The notes below the pieces were generated by a model. The model ran no database searches and had not been told where the DNA came from. It was given only the letters and a program-made list of their open reading frames with translations. This document shows, piece by piece, positions 34,724 through 41,901 of a stretch of 52,497 nucleotides of DNA. Each line of letters begins with the position of its first letter. Position 1 is the first letter of the stretch. A program made the translations under genes and the position numbers. Source of the stretch: Oscillospiraceae bacterium (GTDB lineage Bacteria; Bacillota; Clostridia; Oscillospirales; Ruminococcaceae); contig DOQG01000015.1 of NCBI GenBank assembly GCA_003512525.1, forward strand, positions 14,154-66,650, written 5' to 3'.

Positions 34724-34752
34724 AGAGCCGCCCACTGTCCGTGAGCGGCTCT
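34724..34752 (-). terminator. Hairpin after the small minus-strand gene
   Basis: AGAGCCGC (34724-34731) / GCGGCTCT (34745-34752), extended by CCCAC/GTGAG pairs. Weak T-tail on the minus strand. Confidence 0.55.
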
Positions 34753-34763
34753 TTACGGTTCTC

Positions 34764-34937
34764 TTACATCTGGAGCGATTCTATTACCGCACCTACTGCC
34801 TTTATCGCCTTGCCGGTCGCTTTCTTTACGTTCTGTGTCTTGTTTGAGGTCATAGCCTTCGTTGCGGCAAAAGCGATACCGCCTGCTACCATTGCAGTGG
34901 CGGCACATATCATATTATTGGAAGTTTTCTTGCTCAT
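34764..34937 (-). CDS. Small Ala/Lys-rich protein, 57 residues
   Basis: Reads MSKKTSNNMICAATAMVAGG then IAFAATKAMTSNK and ends GAVIESLQM. One short hydrophobic Ala/Gly-rich segment (about 9-25) is followed by a basic amphipathic helix (NVKKATGKAIKAVGAVI). AAAGGATAATGGAAA precedes the ATG. It is below common gene-calling length but has start, ribosome site and hairpin. It could be a membrane-associated stress protein; function unknown. Confidence 0.55.
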   Translation of the reverse strand: MSKKTSNNMICAATAMVAGGIAFAATKAMTSNKTQNVKKATGKAIKAVGAVIESLQM

Positions 34938-35167
34938 TTTCCATTATCCTTTCATATCCGCCGTTTTCGGCTCGTTAATATATTGTGTTTTAATCTCAGA
35001 AATATTGCAAGATAAATTTTACAAGGGCAGTTTCCAATAAGACCGCTTTTTGCAGTAAAAAATGCCATTCATATGACAAACGATCCATATATAAATTTTA
35101 CATCTCGACAATTCGGAAATTTTATGTTAAAATATAACCGATGTGTAAACGGAAAGGACGATTTTTA

Positions 35168-36031
35168 ATGTCGCAACATAAAATAATAGCGGCGATCCAC
35201 GATCTCTCGGGTTATGGCAGATGTTCGCTTTCGGTTATAATACCGGTTATATCAGCTATGGGGATACAGGTCTGTCCTGTGCCTACCGCGGTCATGTCTA
35301 CCCATACAGGCGGCTTTACCGATATAGCGATGGAGGATCTCACAGACCATATTTCCTCATGCTATCAGCATTATGATAAGCTTGGTCTGAAATTTGATGC
35401 CGTCTACAGCGGTTTTCTTTCCTCGGCAAAACAGGTGGACTGCTGTCTGGAGTTTCTTCATGGAAATCCCGATGCCCTCAAGGTCGTAGACCCGGTAATG
35501 GGCGACAACGGCAAGCCTTACAGCACCTATACGCCTGAACTTATCCGCCGTATGAAAGAGCTTGTAGACGTAGCTGATATAATCACTCCGAACATCACCG
35601 AAACCTGTATGCTTCTTGGTGAAGAATGCCCTGCTATGATGTCGGTATCACAAGCGCGCTCTTGGCTCGCACGCCTGAGTGATAAGCCGAGGATAGTTGT
35701 AATAAAGGGAGTCCCGCTGATCGATGACGATGGACAAAAGCTCTCAAATATCGGCTTTGACAGGGAGAGCGGCAGCTTCTGGCGCATAGACTGGGATCAT
35801 ATCCCTGTGCATTACCCCGGTACGGGAGATATTTTCACGTCTGTGCTCACCGCTTCTCTTCTCAAGGGTGAAAGCCTGCCAATTGCGCTCAACCGTGCAA
35901 CTACTTTCACAGAGATAGCTGTAAAGACCACCTACAGCTATGGCACAGAGCCGCGGCTTGGCGTACTGTTTGAGGACTGCCTGAGCTGGCTTATGACAAA
36001 CACCGTACTCAGCGACTACAGAAAGCTGTGA
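35168..36031 (+). CDS. pdxY: Pyridoxal/pyridoxamine kinase
   Basis: Ribokinase-fold kinase of 287 residues that phosphorylates pyridoxal, pyridoxamine or pyridoxine in vitamin B6 salvage. Features are AAIHDLSGYGRCSLSVIIPV (substrate site), VCPVPTAVMSTHTGGF, VVDPVMGDNGKPYSTYTPEL and YPGTGDIFTSVLTASLLKGE (anion hole and catalytic Asp). ATG 35168 has GGAAAGGA upstream; 35141 would put that site inside the gene. The exact name (pdxY versus pdxK) is uncertain. Confidence 0.9.
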   Translation: MSQHKIIAAIHDLSGYGRCSLSVIIPVISAMGIQVCPVPTAVMSTHTGGFTDIAMEDLTDHISSCYQHYDKLGLKFDAVYSGFLSSAKQVDCCLEFLHGNPDALKVVDPVMGDNGKPYSTYTPELIRRMKELVDVADIITPNITETCMLLGEECPAMMSVSQARSWLARLSDKPRIVVIKGVPLIDDDGQKLSNIGFDRESGSFWRIDWDHIPVHYPGTGDIFTSVLTASLLKGESLPIALNRATTFTEIAVKTTYSYGTEPRLGVLFEDCLSWLMTNTVLSDYRKL

Positions 36032-36072
36032 TACAACTATTTTACGCTAAACACCCATTTTTAAAAATTATG

Positions 36073-36091
36073 TAGGTTTATCGACAGTCTG
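36073..36091 (-). repeat. Second copy of dispersed intergenic motif
   Basis: TAGGTTTATCGACAGTCTG is the exact reverse complement of 27378-27396; the similarity extends into an A/T-run and GGGTGT/GGGGTT beyond it. As in the first copy it abuts a terminator palindrome. Confidence 0.7.
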
Positions 36092-36092
36092 C

Positions 36093-36122
36093 AACCGCTT
36101 TGCGCATTGCAAAGCGGTTTTA
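36093..36122 (+). terminator. Terminator after pdxY
   Basis: AACCGCTTTGC (36093-36103) / GCAAAGCGGTT (36109-36119) with a 5-nt loop, followed by TTT. Confidence 0.85.
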
Positions 36123-36175
36123 CTGTCATTGTAAAAAAAATATGCAGAAAAATTAAAAAAATTGTCGGAAAAGGG

Positions 36176-36204
36176 TTGACACACACCGAATTATGTGCTA
36201 AAAT
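36176..36204 (+). promoter_or_regulatory. Upstream tRNA promoter P1
   Basis: TTGACA (36176-36181), 17 nt, TAAAAT (36199-36204). Confidence 0.65.
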
Positions 36205-36277
36205 ATTATCTGTTGTCACGGCGCAACAAAACTGAAAAAAGCAAGAGAGAAAAAAATAAAAAAGTTTTAAAAAACTC

Positions 36278-36306
36278 TTGACAAGCGGTTTTGAATATGA
36301 TATAAT
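36278..36306 (+). promoter_or_regulatory. Consensus tRNA promoter P2
   Basis: TTGACA (36278-36283), 17 nt, TATAAT (36301-36306): perfect sigma-A consensus, 36 bp before tRNA-Thr. With P1 it forms a tandem promoter for the tRNA pair. Confidence 0.85.
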
Positions 36307-36342
36307 ATAACACGTTGATTGACACTGAAATAAAACAAACAA

Positions 36343-36418
36343 GCTGGTGTAGCTCAGTTGGTAGAGCAGCTGATTTGTAATCAGCAGGTCGGGGGTTCGA
36401 GTCCGTCCACCAGCTCCA
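36343..36418 (+). tRNA. tRNA-Thr (anticodon UGU)
   Basis: 76-nt cloverleaf with encoded CCA. Acceptor GCTGGTG/CACCAGC, D arm GCTC/GAGC, anticodon arm GCTGA-TTTGTAA-TCAGC with TGT as anticodon (reads ACA). T loop TTCGAGT. The T stem GGGGG/CCGTC contains one G·G mismatch at the middle pair. Confidence 0.95.
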
Positions 36419-36439
36419 ATTTTTTCTTAAATTTAATAT

Positions 36440-36524
36440 GGGAGTGTTCCCGAGTGGCCAAAGGGGGCAGACTGTAAATCTGTTGCGTTTCGCTTCGGTG
36501 GTCCGAATCCACCCGCTCCCACCA
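36440..36524 (+). tRNA. tRNA-Tyr (anticodon GUA)
   Basis: 85-nt class II tRNA with long variable arm and encoded CCA. Acceptor GGGAGTG/CGCTCCC, anticodon loop CTGTAAA with GTA. T arm GGTGG-TCCGAAT-CCACC: position 55 is C instead of the nearly universal T. Follows tRNA-Thr by 21 nt, same transcript. Confidence 0.95.
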
Positions 36525-36553
36525 AACCCGTAAGGTTTTCTTACGGGTTTTTT
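36524..36553 (+). terminator. Terminator of the tRNA pair
   Basis: AAACCCGTAAG (36524-36534) / CTTACGGGTTT (36540-36550) then T-run; it begins at the last base of tRNA-Tyr. Confidence 0.88.
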
Positions 36554-36608
36554 GTTATGCCCGAAAATCCGTAAGCTTAGTAATCGGATTGTTTTTTGAT
36601 TATGCGTA

Positions 36609-36686
36609 CAGATTGCATCTCCCGACTTCAAGTATATGAACGGCGAAACAATCACCCTTGAAGGCGGTATGGGTCAAAGGCCTTAA
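36609..36686 (+). pseudogene. C-terminal scrap of a short-chain dehydrogenase
   Basis: Frame 36609-36686 ends FKYMNGETITLEGGMGQRP before TAA. It fits the C-terminal strand of SDR enzymes (Y.NG.TI..DGGM). An in-frame TGA lies just upstream (36597-36599) and no start exists, so only about 25 codons survive. Assignment is by this short motif only. Confidence 0.4.
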
Positions 36687-36710
36687 CCGTTATTCACTCT
36701 TTATAGAACT

Positions 36711-36748
36711 ACCGCCGCAGACAGGCAAATATTGCTGTCTGCGGCGGT
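36711..36748 (+). terminator. Strong hairpin before rubrerythrin gene
   Basis: ACCGCCGCAGACAG (36711-36724) / CTGTCTGCGGCGGT (36735-36748), 14 perfect pairs, followed by a moderately T-rich stretch. Confidence 0.75.
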
Positions 36749-36778
36749 TCTATTTCAATTTCCTTTCAGATAAACTTA

Positions 36779-36807
36779 TTGACAATTTTATTTTTCCGTA
36801 CTATAAT
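36779..36807 (+). promoter_or_regulatory. Promoter of rubrerythrin
   Basis: TTGACA (36779-36784), 17 nt, TATAAT (36802-36807), perfect consensus. Confidence 0.85.
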
Positions 36808-36864
36808 CAAGATAAATCGGCGTGCTTCACATCGAGCAATGCCATAACACAGGAGGATAATACA

Positions 36865-37407
36865 ATGGCTAAGAATAAATACACAGGTACACAAACCGAA
36901 AAAAATCTCAGGGAAGCATTTTCGGGCGAATCTCAGGCAAGAAACAAATATACATACTTTGCTTCTGTCGCAAAGAAAGAGGGATATGAGCAGATGTCCG
37001 CCCTTTTCCTGAAAACAGCCGACAACGAAAAGGAACACGCTAAGATGTGGTTCAAGGAGCTTGCAGGAATAGGCGATACAAAGGCAAACCTTGAAGCTGC
37101 CGCAGACGGCGAAAACTACGAATGGACAGATATGTACGAAAACTTTGCCAAGACAGCCGAGGAAGAGGGATTTCAGGAGCTTGCCGCTAAGTTCAGAGCG
37201 GTAGGCGAGATTGAAAAGCACCACGAGGAAAGATACCGTGCGCTGTTAAAGAACATAGAAACCGCACAGGTATTTGAAAAGAGCGAGGTCAAGGTATGGG
37301 AGTGCCGTAACTGCGGTCATATAGTAGTCGGCACAAAGGCTCCCGATGTATGTCCCGTATGTAATCATCCGCAGAGCTACTTTGAAGTACACGCTGAGAA
37401 TTATTGA
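36865..37407 (+). CDS. rbr: Rubrerythrin
   Basis: Peroxide-scavenging di-iron protein of 180 residues that protects anaerobes from H2O2. The N-terminal ferritin-like domain carries the metal ligands in AFSGESQARNKYTYFA and TADNEKEHAKMW, with a second pair near TAEEEGFQ and EIEKHHEERY. The C-terminal rubredoxin domain has WECRNCGHI and PDVCPVCNHPQ as Fe(Cys)4 ligands. ATG 36865 follows AGGAGGATAATACA; the longer frame from 36658 covers the promoter and terminator and is rejected. Monocistronic. Confidence 0.95.
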   Translation: MAKNKYTGTQTEKNLREAFSGESQARNKYTYFASVAKKEGYEQMSALFLKTADNEKEHAKMWFKELAGIGDTKANLEAAADGENYEWTDMYENFAKTAEEEGFQELAAKFRAVGEIEKHHEERYRALLKNIETAQVFEKSEVKVWECRNCGHIVVGTKAPDVCPVCNHPQSYFEVHAENY

Positions 37408-37512
37408 CGGAAGTACAAAACACATTTAAACAGGCAGGGCTTCTGTTGACGGCATATAAAGACCGCCGGCGGGAGCTTTGTTTTCGACCGCTATATTCAA
37501 AAGGAACATATT

Positions 37513-38484
37513 ATGAAAAACTACAACTGGGCGGTACTCGGCACGGGCGTTATAGCAAATGAAACAGCCGCCGCAATGCAGAAAAACGGAAGAAATCTGT
37601 TCGCCGTGGGCAACAGGACGCATGACAAAGCTGTGGTTTTTGCAGAAAAATATAATGTCGGCAAGGTGTATGACAGCTATGACGAAATGTTCACCGACCC
37701 CGATGTTGATATAATCTACATCACCACTCCGCACAACACGCATTACGGCTTTATGAAGAAAGCAATTTTAAACAAAAAGCATATTCTTGTTGAAAAGTCG
37801 ATAACATTGAACAGTGACGAACTCGGTGAGCTTATCACACTTGCCGACGAAAACAACGTTGTAATCGGTGAAGCGATGACGGTTTATCATATGCCGATAT
37901 ATAAAAAGCTTGACGAAATCCTGAAAAGCGGCACACTCGGCAGGGTGAATCTTATCACAATGAATTTCGGCAGTTTCAAGGAATACGATATGAAAAACCG
38001 TTTTTTCAACAGAAGCCTTGCAGGCGGTGCAATGCTTGATATAGGCGTGTATGCCCTGTCTGTTATCCGTTGGTTTTTCGATTCAAAGCCGGATAATATG
38101 CTGTCACAGCTTAAAACCGCACCGACGGGAGTCGACGAACAGGCGAGCCTTTTACTGTCGGATAAGGAGGGGCAGATGGCAACCGTTATGCTGTCGCTCC
38201 ATTCAAAACAGCCCAAGCGTGCGATGATCTCCTGCGAAAACGGCTATATTGAAATCATGGAATATCCGAGAGCGTGGGAAGCAAAAATAACCTATACAGA
38301 CGGCAGGACGGAGCTTGTCGGCGCAGGTGAAAATTCCGATGCGCTTTACTATGAAATAACCGATATGGAAAAGGCGGTAAACGGCGACAAAAACGTAATG
38401 TGCCTTGACTACACCGCCGATGTTATGGAGATAATGACAAGGTTCAGGCAGAAACACGGCATAATTTACCCGGAGGAAGAATAA
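37513..38484 (+). CDS. Gfo/Idh/MocA-family oxidoreductase
   Basis: NAD(P)-dependent sugar or polyol dehydrogenase of 323 residues. The Rossmann domain begins WAVLGTGVIANETAAAMQKN; the TTPHNTHY segment and catalytic-Lys motif HILVEKSITLN follow (most relatives have EKP, here EKS). The C-terminal substrate domain contains RSLAGGAMLDIGVYALSVIR, typical of the family. AAAGGAAC precedes the ATG. It is adjacent to a small hypothetical gene starting 1 nt after its stop. Substrate not deducible. Confidence 0.92.
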   Translation: MKNYNWAVLGTGVIANETAAAMQKNGRNLFAVGNRTHDKAVVFAEKYNVGKVYDSYDEMFTDPDVDIIYITTPHNTHYGFMKKAILNKKHILVEKSITLNSDELGELITLADENNVVIGEAMTVYHMPIYKKLDEILKSGTLGRVNLITMNFGSFKEYDMKNRFFNRSLAGGAMLDIGVYALSVIRWFFDSKPDNMLSQLKTAPTGVDEQASLLLSDKEGQMATVMLSLHSKQPKRAMISCENGYIEIMEYPRAWEAKITYTDGRTELVGAGENSDALYYEITDMEKAVNGDKNVMCLDYTADVMEIMTRFRQKHGIIYPEEE

Positions 38485-38485
38485 T

Positions 38486-38896
38486 ATGGACAGATGCGAA
38501 AAGCTGCGTGATAACCTGTATAGCGCCGAGCTGTTTACAGGTTCGATCACTCCGCAAAAGGAGCACTTAGCGGAGATATTCTATATAGTAAACCGTACCA
38601 ACGACAGCGAGTTTGTCAAAAAAGAAGCATTGCAGATGATAACTCAATTTGGTAAAACGAAGTATCATTTCTGCGGTAAACACAGCGAATTATGGCAGAT
38701 GATCTTTAACGATACCGCACTTAAAATTTATCCGACAGACAGCGAAAAGGTCATTACCCGTAAGTATGAAAGCACGGAGAATTTTGCGGATGAACTGAGC
38801 TCGGCATTGCAGGAAAAATATTTTGTTCCGACCGACTTTTATCTTATTTATGACGATGAAGAAATGTATAAGCAGGTTGTGGGAATGACGGAATGA
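38486..38896 (+). CDS. Hypothetical protein, 136 residues
   Basis: Unrecognised soluble protein starting MDRCEKLRDNLYSAELFTGS, predicted mostly helical with an acidic C-terminal part (FYLIYDDEEMYKQVVG). It starts one base after the oxidoreductase stop with GGAGGA upstream, so it is probably co-transcribed. No signal peptide, membrane segment or known motif is visible. Confidence 0.7.
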   Translation: MDRCEKLRDNLYSAELFTGSITPQKEHLAEIFYIVNRTNDSEFVKKEALQMITQFGKTKYHFCGKHSELWQMIFNDTALKIYPTDSEKVITRKYESTENFADELSSALQEKYFVPTDFYLIYDDEEMYKQVVGMTE

Positions 38897-38929
38897 TAAA
38901 CAGCGTGAAGTTATGCGGTAAATTTTGAC

Positions 38930-38958
38930 TTGACTATTTTTATTCAAGGTGATATAAT
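38930..38958 (+). promoter_or_regulatory. Promoter of flavoprotein gene
   Basis: TTGACT (38930-38935), 17 nt, TATAAT (38953-38958). Confidence 0.75.
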
Positions 38959-39002
38959 CTGTAACGCAAAATTGCAATATATTATTTGAAGGAGCGATTT
39001 TA

Positions 39003-39623
39003 GTGAAAGTATTGATGCTCAACGGAAGCCCCAAGGCTAACGGCAATACCAATGCCGCACTGCTTGAAGTCGGCAGAACGCTTGAAAACGAGGGCATTTC
39101 ATATGAGATATTTCAGATGGGCGGAAAGCCTGTCAGAGATTGCATCGGCTGCGGACAGTGCAGTGAAAAAGGCTGTGCTTTCACCGATGACGATGTTAAT
39201 GAGTTTATAGCAAAAGCTAAAGAAGCGGACGGATTTGTGTTCGGTACACCGGTGTATTATGCTCACCCGAGCGGACGTATCCTGTCATTCCTTGACAGAG
39301 CGTTCTATGCTAGCGGCGCGGCTTTTAAATTCAAGCCCGGCGCATCAATCGCGGTCGCAAGACGCGGCGGAAGCTCCGCATCGTTCGACTGTATGAACAA
39401 GTATTTCGGCATAGCACAGATGCCTGTTGTCGGCTCTACCTACTGGAATATGGTATACGGCAGAGTACCCGGTGAAGCCGAAAAGGATCTTGAGGGTATG
39501 CAGACAATGCAGAACCTTGCAAAGAACATGGCATGGATGATGAAGTGCTTTGAGCTTGGCAGAAAAAACGGTATCGCACTGCCCGATACAAGTGCGGTTG
39601 TAAGAACGAATTTTATAAGATAA
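39003..39623 (+). CDS. Iron-sulfur flavoprotein, NADPH-dependent FMN reductase family
   Basis: Flavodoxin-fold protein of 206 residues. The FMN phosphate loop is LNGSPKANGNTNAAL. A Cys-rich insert CIGCGQCSEKGC (about 44-55) is the compact iron-sulfur motif of archaeal/clostridial iron-sulfur flavoproteins. VFGTPVYYAHPSGRI continues the flavodoxin fold. Starts with GTG 39003 after AAGGAG. Electron donor and acceptor unknown; probably redox or oxidative-stress related in an anaerobe. Confidence 0.85.
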   Translation: MKVLMLNGSPKANGNTNAALLEVGRTLENEGISYEIFQMGGKPVRDCIGCGQCSEKGCAFTDDDVNEFIAKAKEADGFVFGTPVYYAHPSGRILSFLDRAFYASGAAFKFKPGASIAVARRGGSSASFDCMNKYFGIAQMPVVGSTYWNMVYGRVPGEAEKDLEGMQTMQNLAKNMAWMMKCFELGRKNGIALPDTSAVVRTNFIR

Positions 39624-39648
39624 CTTAATATTCATAATGTAATAATAA

Positions 39649-39684
39649 ACAGGGCTGAACTGCTTGATCGCAATTCAGCCCTGT
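39649..39684. terminator. Bidirectional terminator
   Basis: ACAGGGCTGAA (39649-39659) / TTCAGCCCTGT (39674-39684), flanked by AATAATA and TATTATT; serves both convergent genes. Confidence 0.88.
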
Positions 39685-39686
39685 TA

Positions 39687-40517
39687 TTATTCCCTTACTC
39701 TCAGCTCTCTGAATGCGACAGCGGCCGCCGCACCGACATTGAGCGAATCGACACCGTGATACATCGGTATCTTTACCGTATAATCACAGCCGTCTATAGT
39801 TTTTTGCGACAGACCGTAGCCCTCAGAGCCGAGTATTATAGCAAGCCGTTCCTCGCTCTGAAGCGTCTTATCATCAATACTTACCGAGTTATCGGTAAGC
39901 GCCATTGCCGCTGTTTTAAAGCCCAGAGAACCCAGATATGCGGGGCCGTGCGACTGCCACCAGTGCTCGTCCTCTCCGATATATCCCCACGGGATAAGAA
40001 ACACCGTTCCCATGCTGACTCTTATGGCTCTCCTGCAAAGAGGATCACAGCAGGACGGGGTTATCAAAACAGCGTCTATGCCAAGCGCCGCCGCAGAGCG
40101 TATTATTGCTCCTGCGTTGCTGACATCGGCTATATTTTCGAGTACGGCAATCCTGCGTGCATTTCTGCAAAGCTCCTCTGCCCTTTTCGGCGCAGGACGC
40201 TCCATAGCGCACAGCATTCCCCGTGTCAGCTCATAGCCTGTAAGCCCGGACATTATCTTGCTGTCGGCGGTATATACCGGAATATCACCGCAACGCTCTA
40301 TTATGCCGTTTGCACGGTCATTGATATACTTTCTGTCTGTGAGCATCGAAATCGGCTTACAGCCTGCGTCAAGGGCTACGTCTATAACCGTCTGACTTTC
40401 GGCTATGAATATTCCGTGTTCGTATTCGTACACCTTGCGCAGTCTTGCATCTGTAAGGCGCGTGTATATTTCAAGCTCTGGGATATTTATGTCGGTAACG
40501 TCAATAATTTCTGCCAT
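39687..40517 (-). CDS. SpoU/TrmH-family RNA 2'-O-methyltransferase
   Basis: RNA ribose methyltransferase of 276 residues with trefoil-knot SPOUT fold. Motif 1 ENIADVSNAGAIIRSAAALG, motif 2 ILGSEGYGLS and motif 3 VDSLNVGAAAAVAF are all present. An N-terminal substrate-binding extension (about 1-110) resembles rRNA-type members. ATG 40517 has AAAGGA upstream; the longer frame from 40673 runs through the promoter and is rejected. Target nucleotide unknown. Confidence 0.92.
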   Translation of the reverse strand: MAEIIDVTDINIPELEIYTRLTDARLRKVYEYEHGIFIAESQTVIDVALDAGCKPISMLTDRKYINDRANGIIERCGDIPVYTADSKIMSGLTGYELTRGMLCAMERPAPKRAEELCRNARRIAVLENIADVSNAGAIIRSAAALGIDAVLITPSCCDPLCRRAIRVSMGTVFLIPWGYIGEDEHWWQSHGPAYLGSLGFKTAAMALTDNSVSIDDKTLQSEERLAIILGSEGYGLSQKTIDGCDYTVKIPMYHGVDSLNVGAAAAVAFRELRVRE

Positions 40518-40619
40518 ATCTTTTACAGATCCTTTCGGGAGCGGACTTCTTTTCTTATTGCAAATAACTTGCAAAAGTGATAAAATAATATCAGAATATG
40601 TTTGCGTGCCGCACTGAAT

Positions 40620-40648
40620 ATTATAGCGTATGAAGCGGATATTGTCAA
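40620..40648 (-). promoter_or_regulatory. Promoter of the SpoU gene
   Basis: On the minus strand TTGACA (40643-40648), 17 nt, TATAAT (40620-40625), perfect consensus. Confidence 0.85.
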
Positions 40649-40699
40649 ACTCGGCAACAACGATAATCGGCACGATTTATTTCAAAAAGGTTGGGCTAT

Positions 40700-41029
40700 A
40701 TGGATTACTTATATAAAATCGCAGTGGAAATAGACGATGAAAAAGTACTTAGCTTACAACAGCACGACTTGAACGCTGTATACAAGACAGTCAGAGAAGC
40801 GTTTGCAGACTGTAGCTTCAATGAGCTGTCAACAAACGATAATCAGCTTGTTTTTGTGATCGGGGACGGTAACGATTCTTTCAGTGAGGTCGGAATTGTC
40901 GCAAATGCTCTTCACGACAGCTGGCTCGGCAAGTATCTGAAAAAGATGGAATGGTATGATATGAGCGACGGCAGTACTGAGGATATGCTCAGAGAAATAC
41001 AAGAGTTCGACAACGAATACGGCAAATAA
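40700..41029 (+). CDS. Hypothetical protein, 109 residues
   Basis: Small acidic protein beginning MDYLYKIAVEIDDEKVLSLQ and ending in EIQEFDNEYGK; alternating hydrophobic pattern, no known motif. ATG 40700 has AAAAAGG 9 nt upstream; the TTG at 40691 is less likely. It precedes the patatin gene by 17 nt and may share its transcript. Confidence 0.65.
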   Translation: MDYLYKIAVEIDDEKVLSLQQHDLNAVYKTVREAFADCSFNELSTNDNQLVFVIGDGNDSFSEVGIVANALHDSWLGKYLKKMEWYDMSDGSTEDMLREIQEFDNEYGK

Positions 41030-41046
41030 ATTTAACGGAGAACATT

Positions 41047-41901
41047 ATGAAAACAGGGCTTGTGCTTGAAGGCGGTGCAATGCGCGGAATGTACACGGCA
41101 GGCGCACTTGACGTACTTCTTGAAAATGATATAAATTTTGACGGGATAATAGGAACATCGGCAGGTGCGGTGTTCGGAGTGAATTTCCTGTCGAGGCAGG
41201 ACGGCAGGGTTATCCGCTACAACTGCCGCTTCAACGGCGACAGGAACTACATGGGGATAAAGCCGCTACTTAAAAGCGGCGACTTTTTCAACACGGAATA
41301 TGCCTATTACAAAGTGCCGAACGAGCTTGACAAATTCGACGATGAAACCTATATAAATTCCGGAGTGCCTTTTTATGCAACGGTCACCGATGCAAAAACG
41401 GGAAAGCCGGAGTATCTGCAGGTAAAAAGCGTACTTCGGGATATGGAGATGCTCCGCGCTTCTGCTTCTATGCCGTTTATATCAAAGCCTGTCGTAATCG
41501 ACGGCAGGGCTTATCTTGACGGTGGGATTTCCGACAGCATACCGTTTGAGCATTTTTCCGAAATGGGCTACAAAAAGCAGATGGTAATCCTCACCCGTGA
41601 TATGAGCTACCGCAAAAAGCCGATGAACAAACTGCTGATACGCTCATTCTATGGCAAATTTCCAAACTTGTGCAAGGCGCTTGAAAACCGTCACGATATC
41701 TACAACAAAAGCATAGACAAGCTATGCGAACTTGAACAAAGCGGCAAGGTGTTTATTATCCGCCCGTCAGAGCCGATAACTATAAGCAGAACGGAGAGAG
41801 ATCCCGACAGGCTGAAAAGCGTTTATGAGCTTGGACGAAAGGATATGGAAATGTATCTTGAGGATCTTGAAGAATTTTTGGAGAAAGAACAGGAAATATA
41901 A
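41047..41901 (+). CDS. Patatin-like phospholipase
   Basis: Serine acyl hydrolase of 284 residues (RssA/YjjU-like subgroup). The oxyanion loop GGAMRGMYTAG and nucleophile motif GTSAG (Ser38) are close together, and the dyad Asp lies in YLDGGISDSIPF. No signal peptide, so probably acts on membrane lipids from the cytoplasm. AACGGAG precedes the ATG. The next gene starts at the base after its TAA, so the two are co-translated. Confidence 0.9.
   Translation: MKTGLVLEGGAMRGMYTAGALDVLLENDINFDGIIGTSAGAVFGVNFLSRQDGRVIRYNCRFNGDRNYMGIKPLLKSGDFFNTEYAYYKVPNELDKFDDETYINSGVPFYATVTDAKTGKPEYLQVKSVLRDMEMLRASASMPFISKPVVIDGRAYLDGGISDSIPFEHFSEMGYKKQMVILTRDMSYRKKPMNKLLIRSFYGKFPNLCKALENRHDIYNKSIDKLCELEQSGKVFIIRPSEPITISRTERDPDRLKSVYELGRKDMEMYLEDLEEFLEKEQEI

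Noticed and set aside
34741..35040. 99-codon plus-strand frame after the two-component system
   Set aside because: Opposite strand of the 57-codon gene, which has the ribosome site and protein-like composition.
36658..36864. Longer N-terminus for rubrerythrin
   Set aside because: The extension covers a terminator, a consensus promoter and the ribosome site; rubrerythrins start at MAKNKYTGT-like sequence.
39756..40580. Long plus-strand open frame opposite the SpoU gene
   Set aside because: Antisense of a well-supported methyltransferase; composition is Tyr/Arg/Cys-rich with no family motif.
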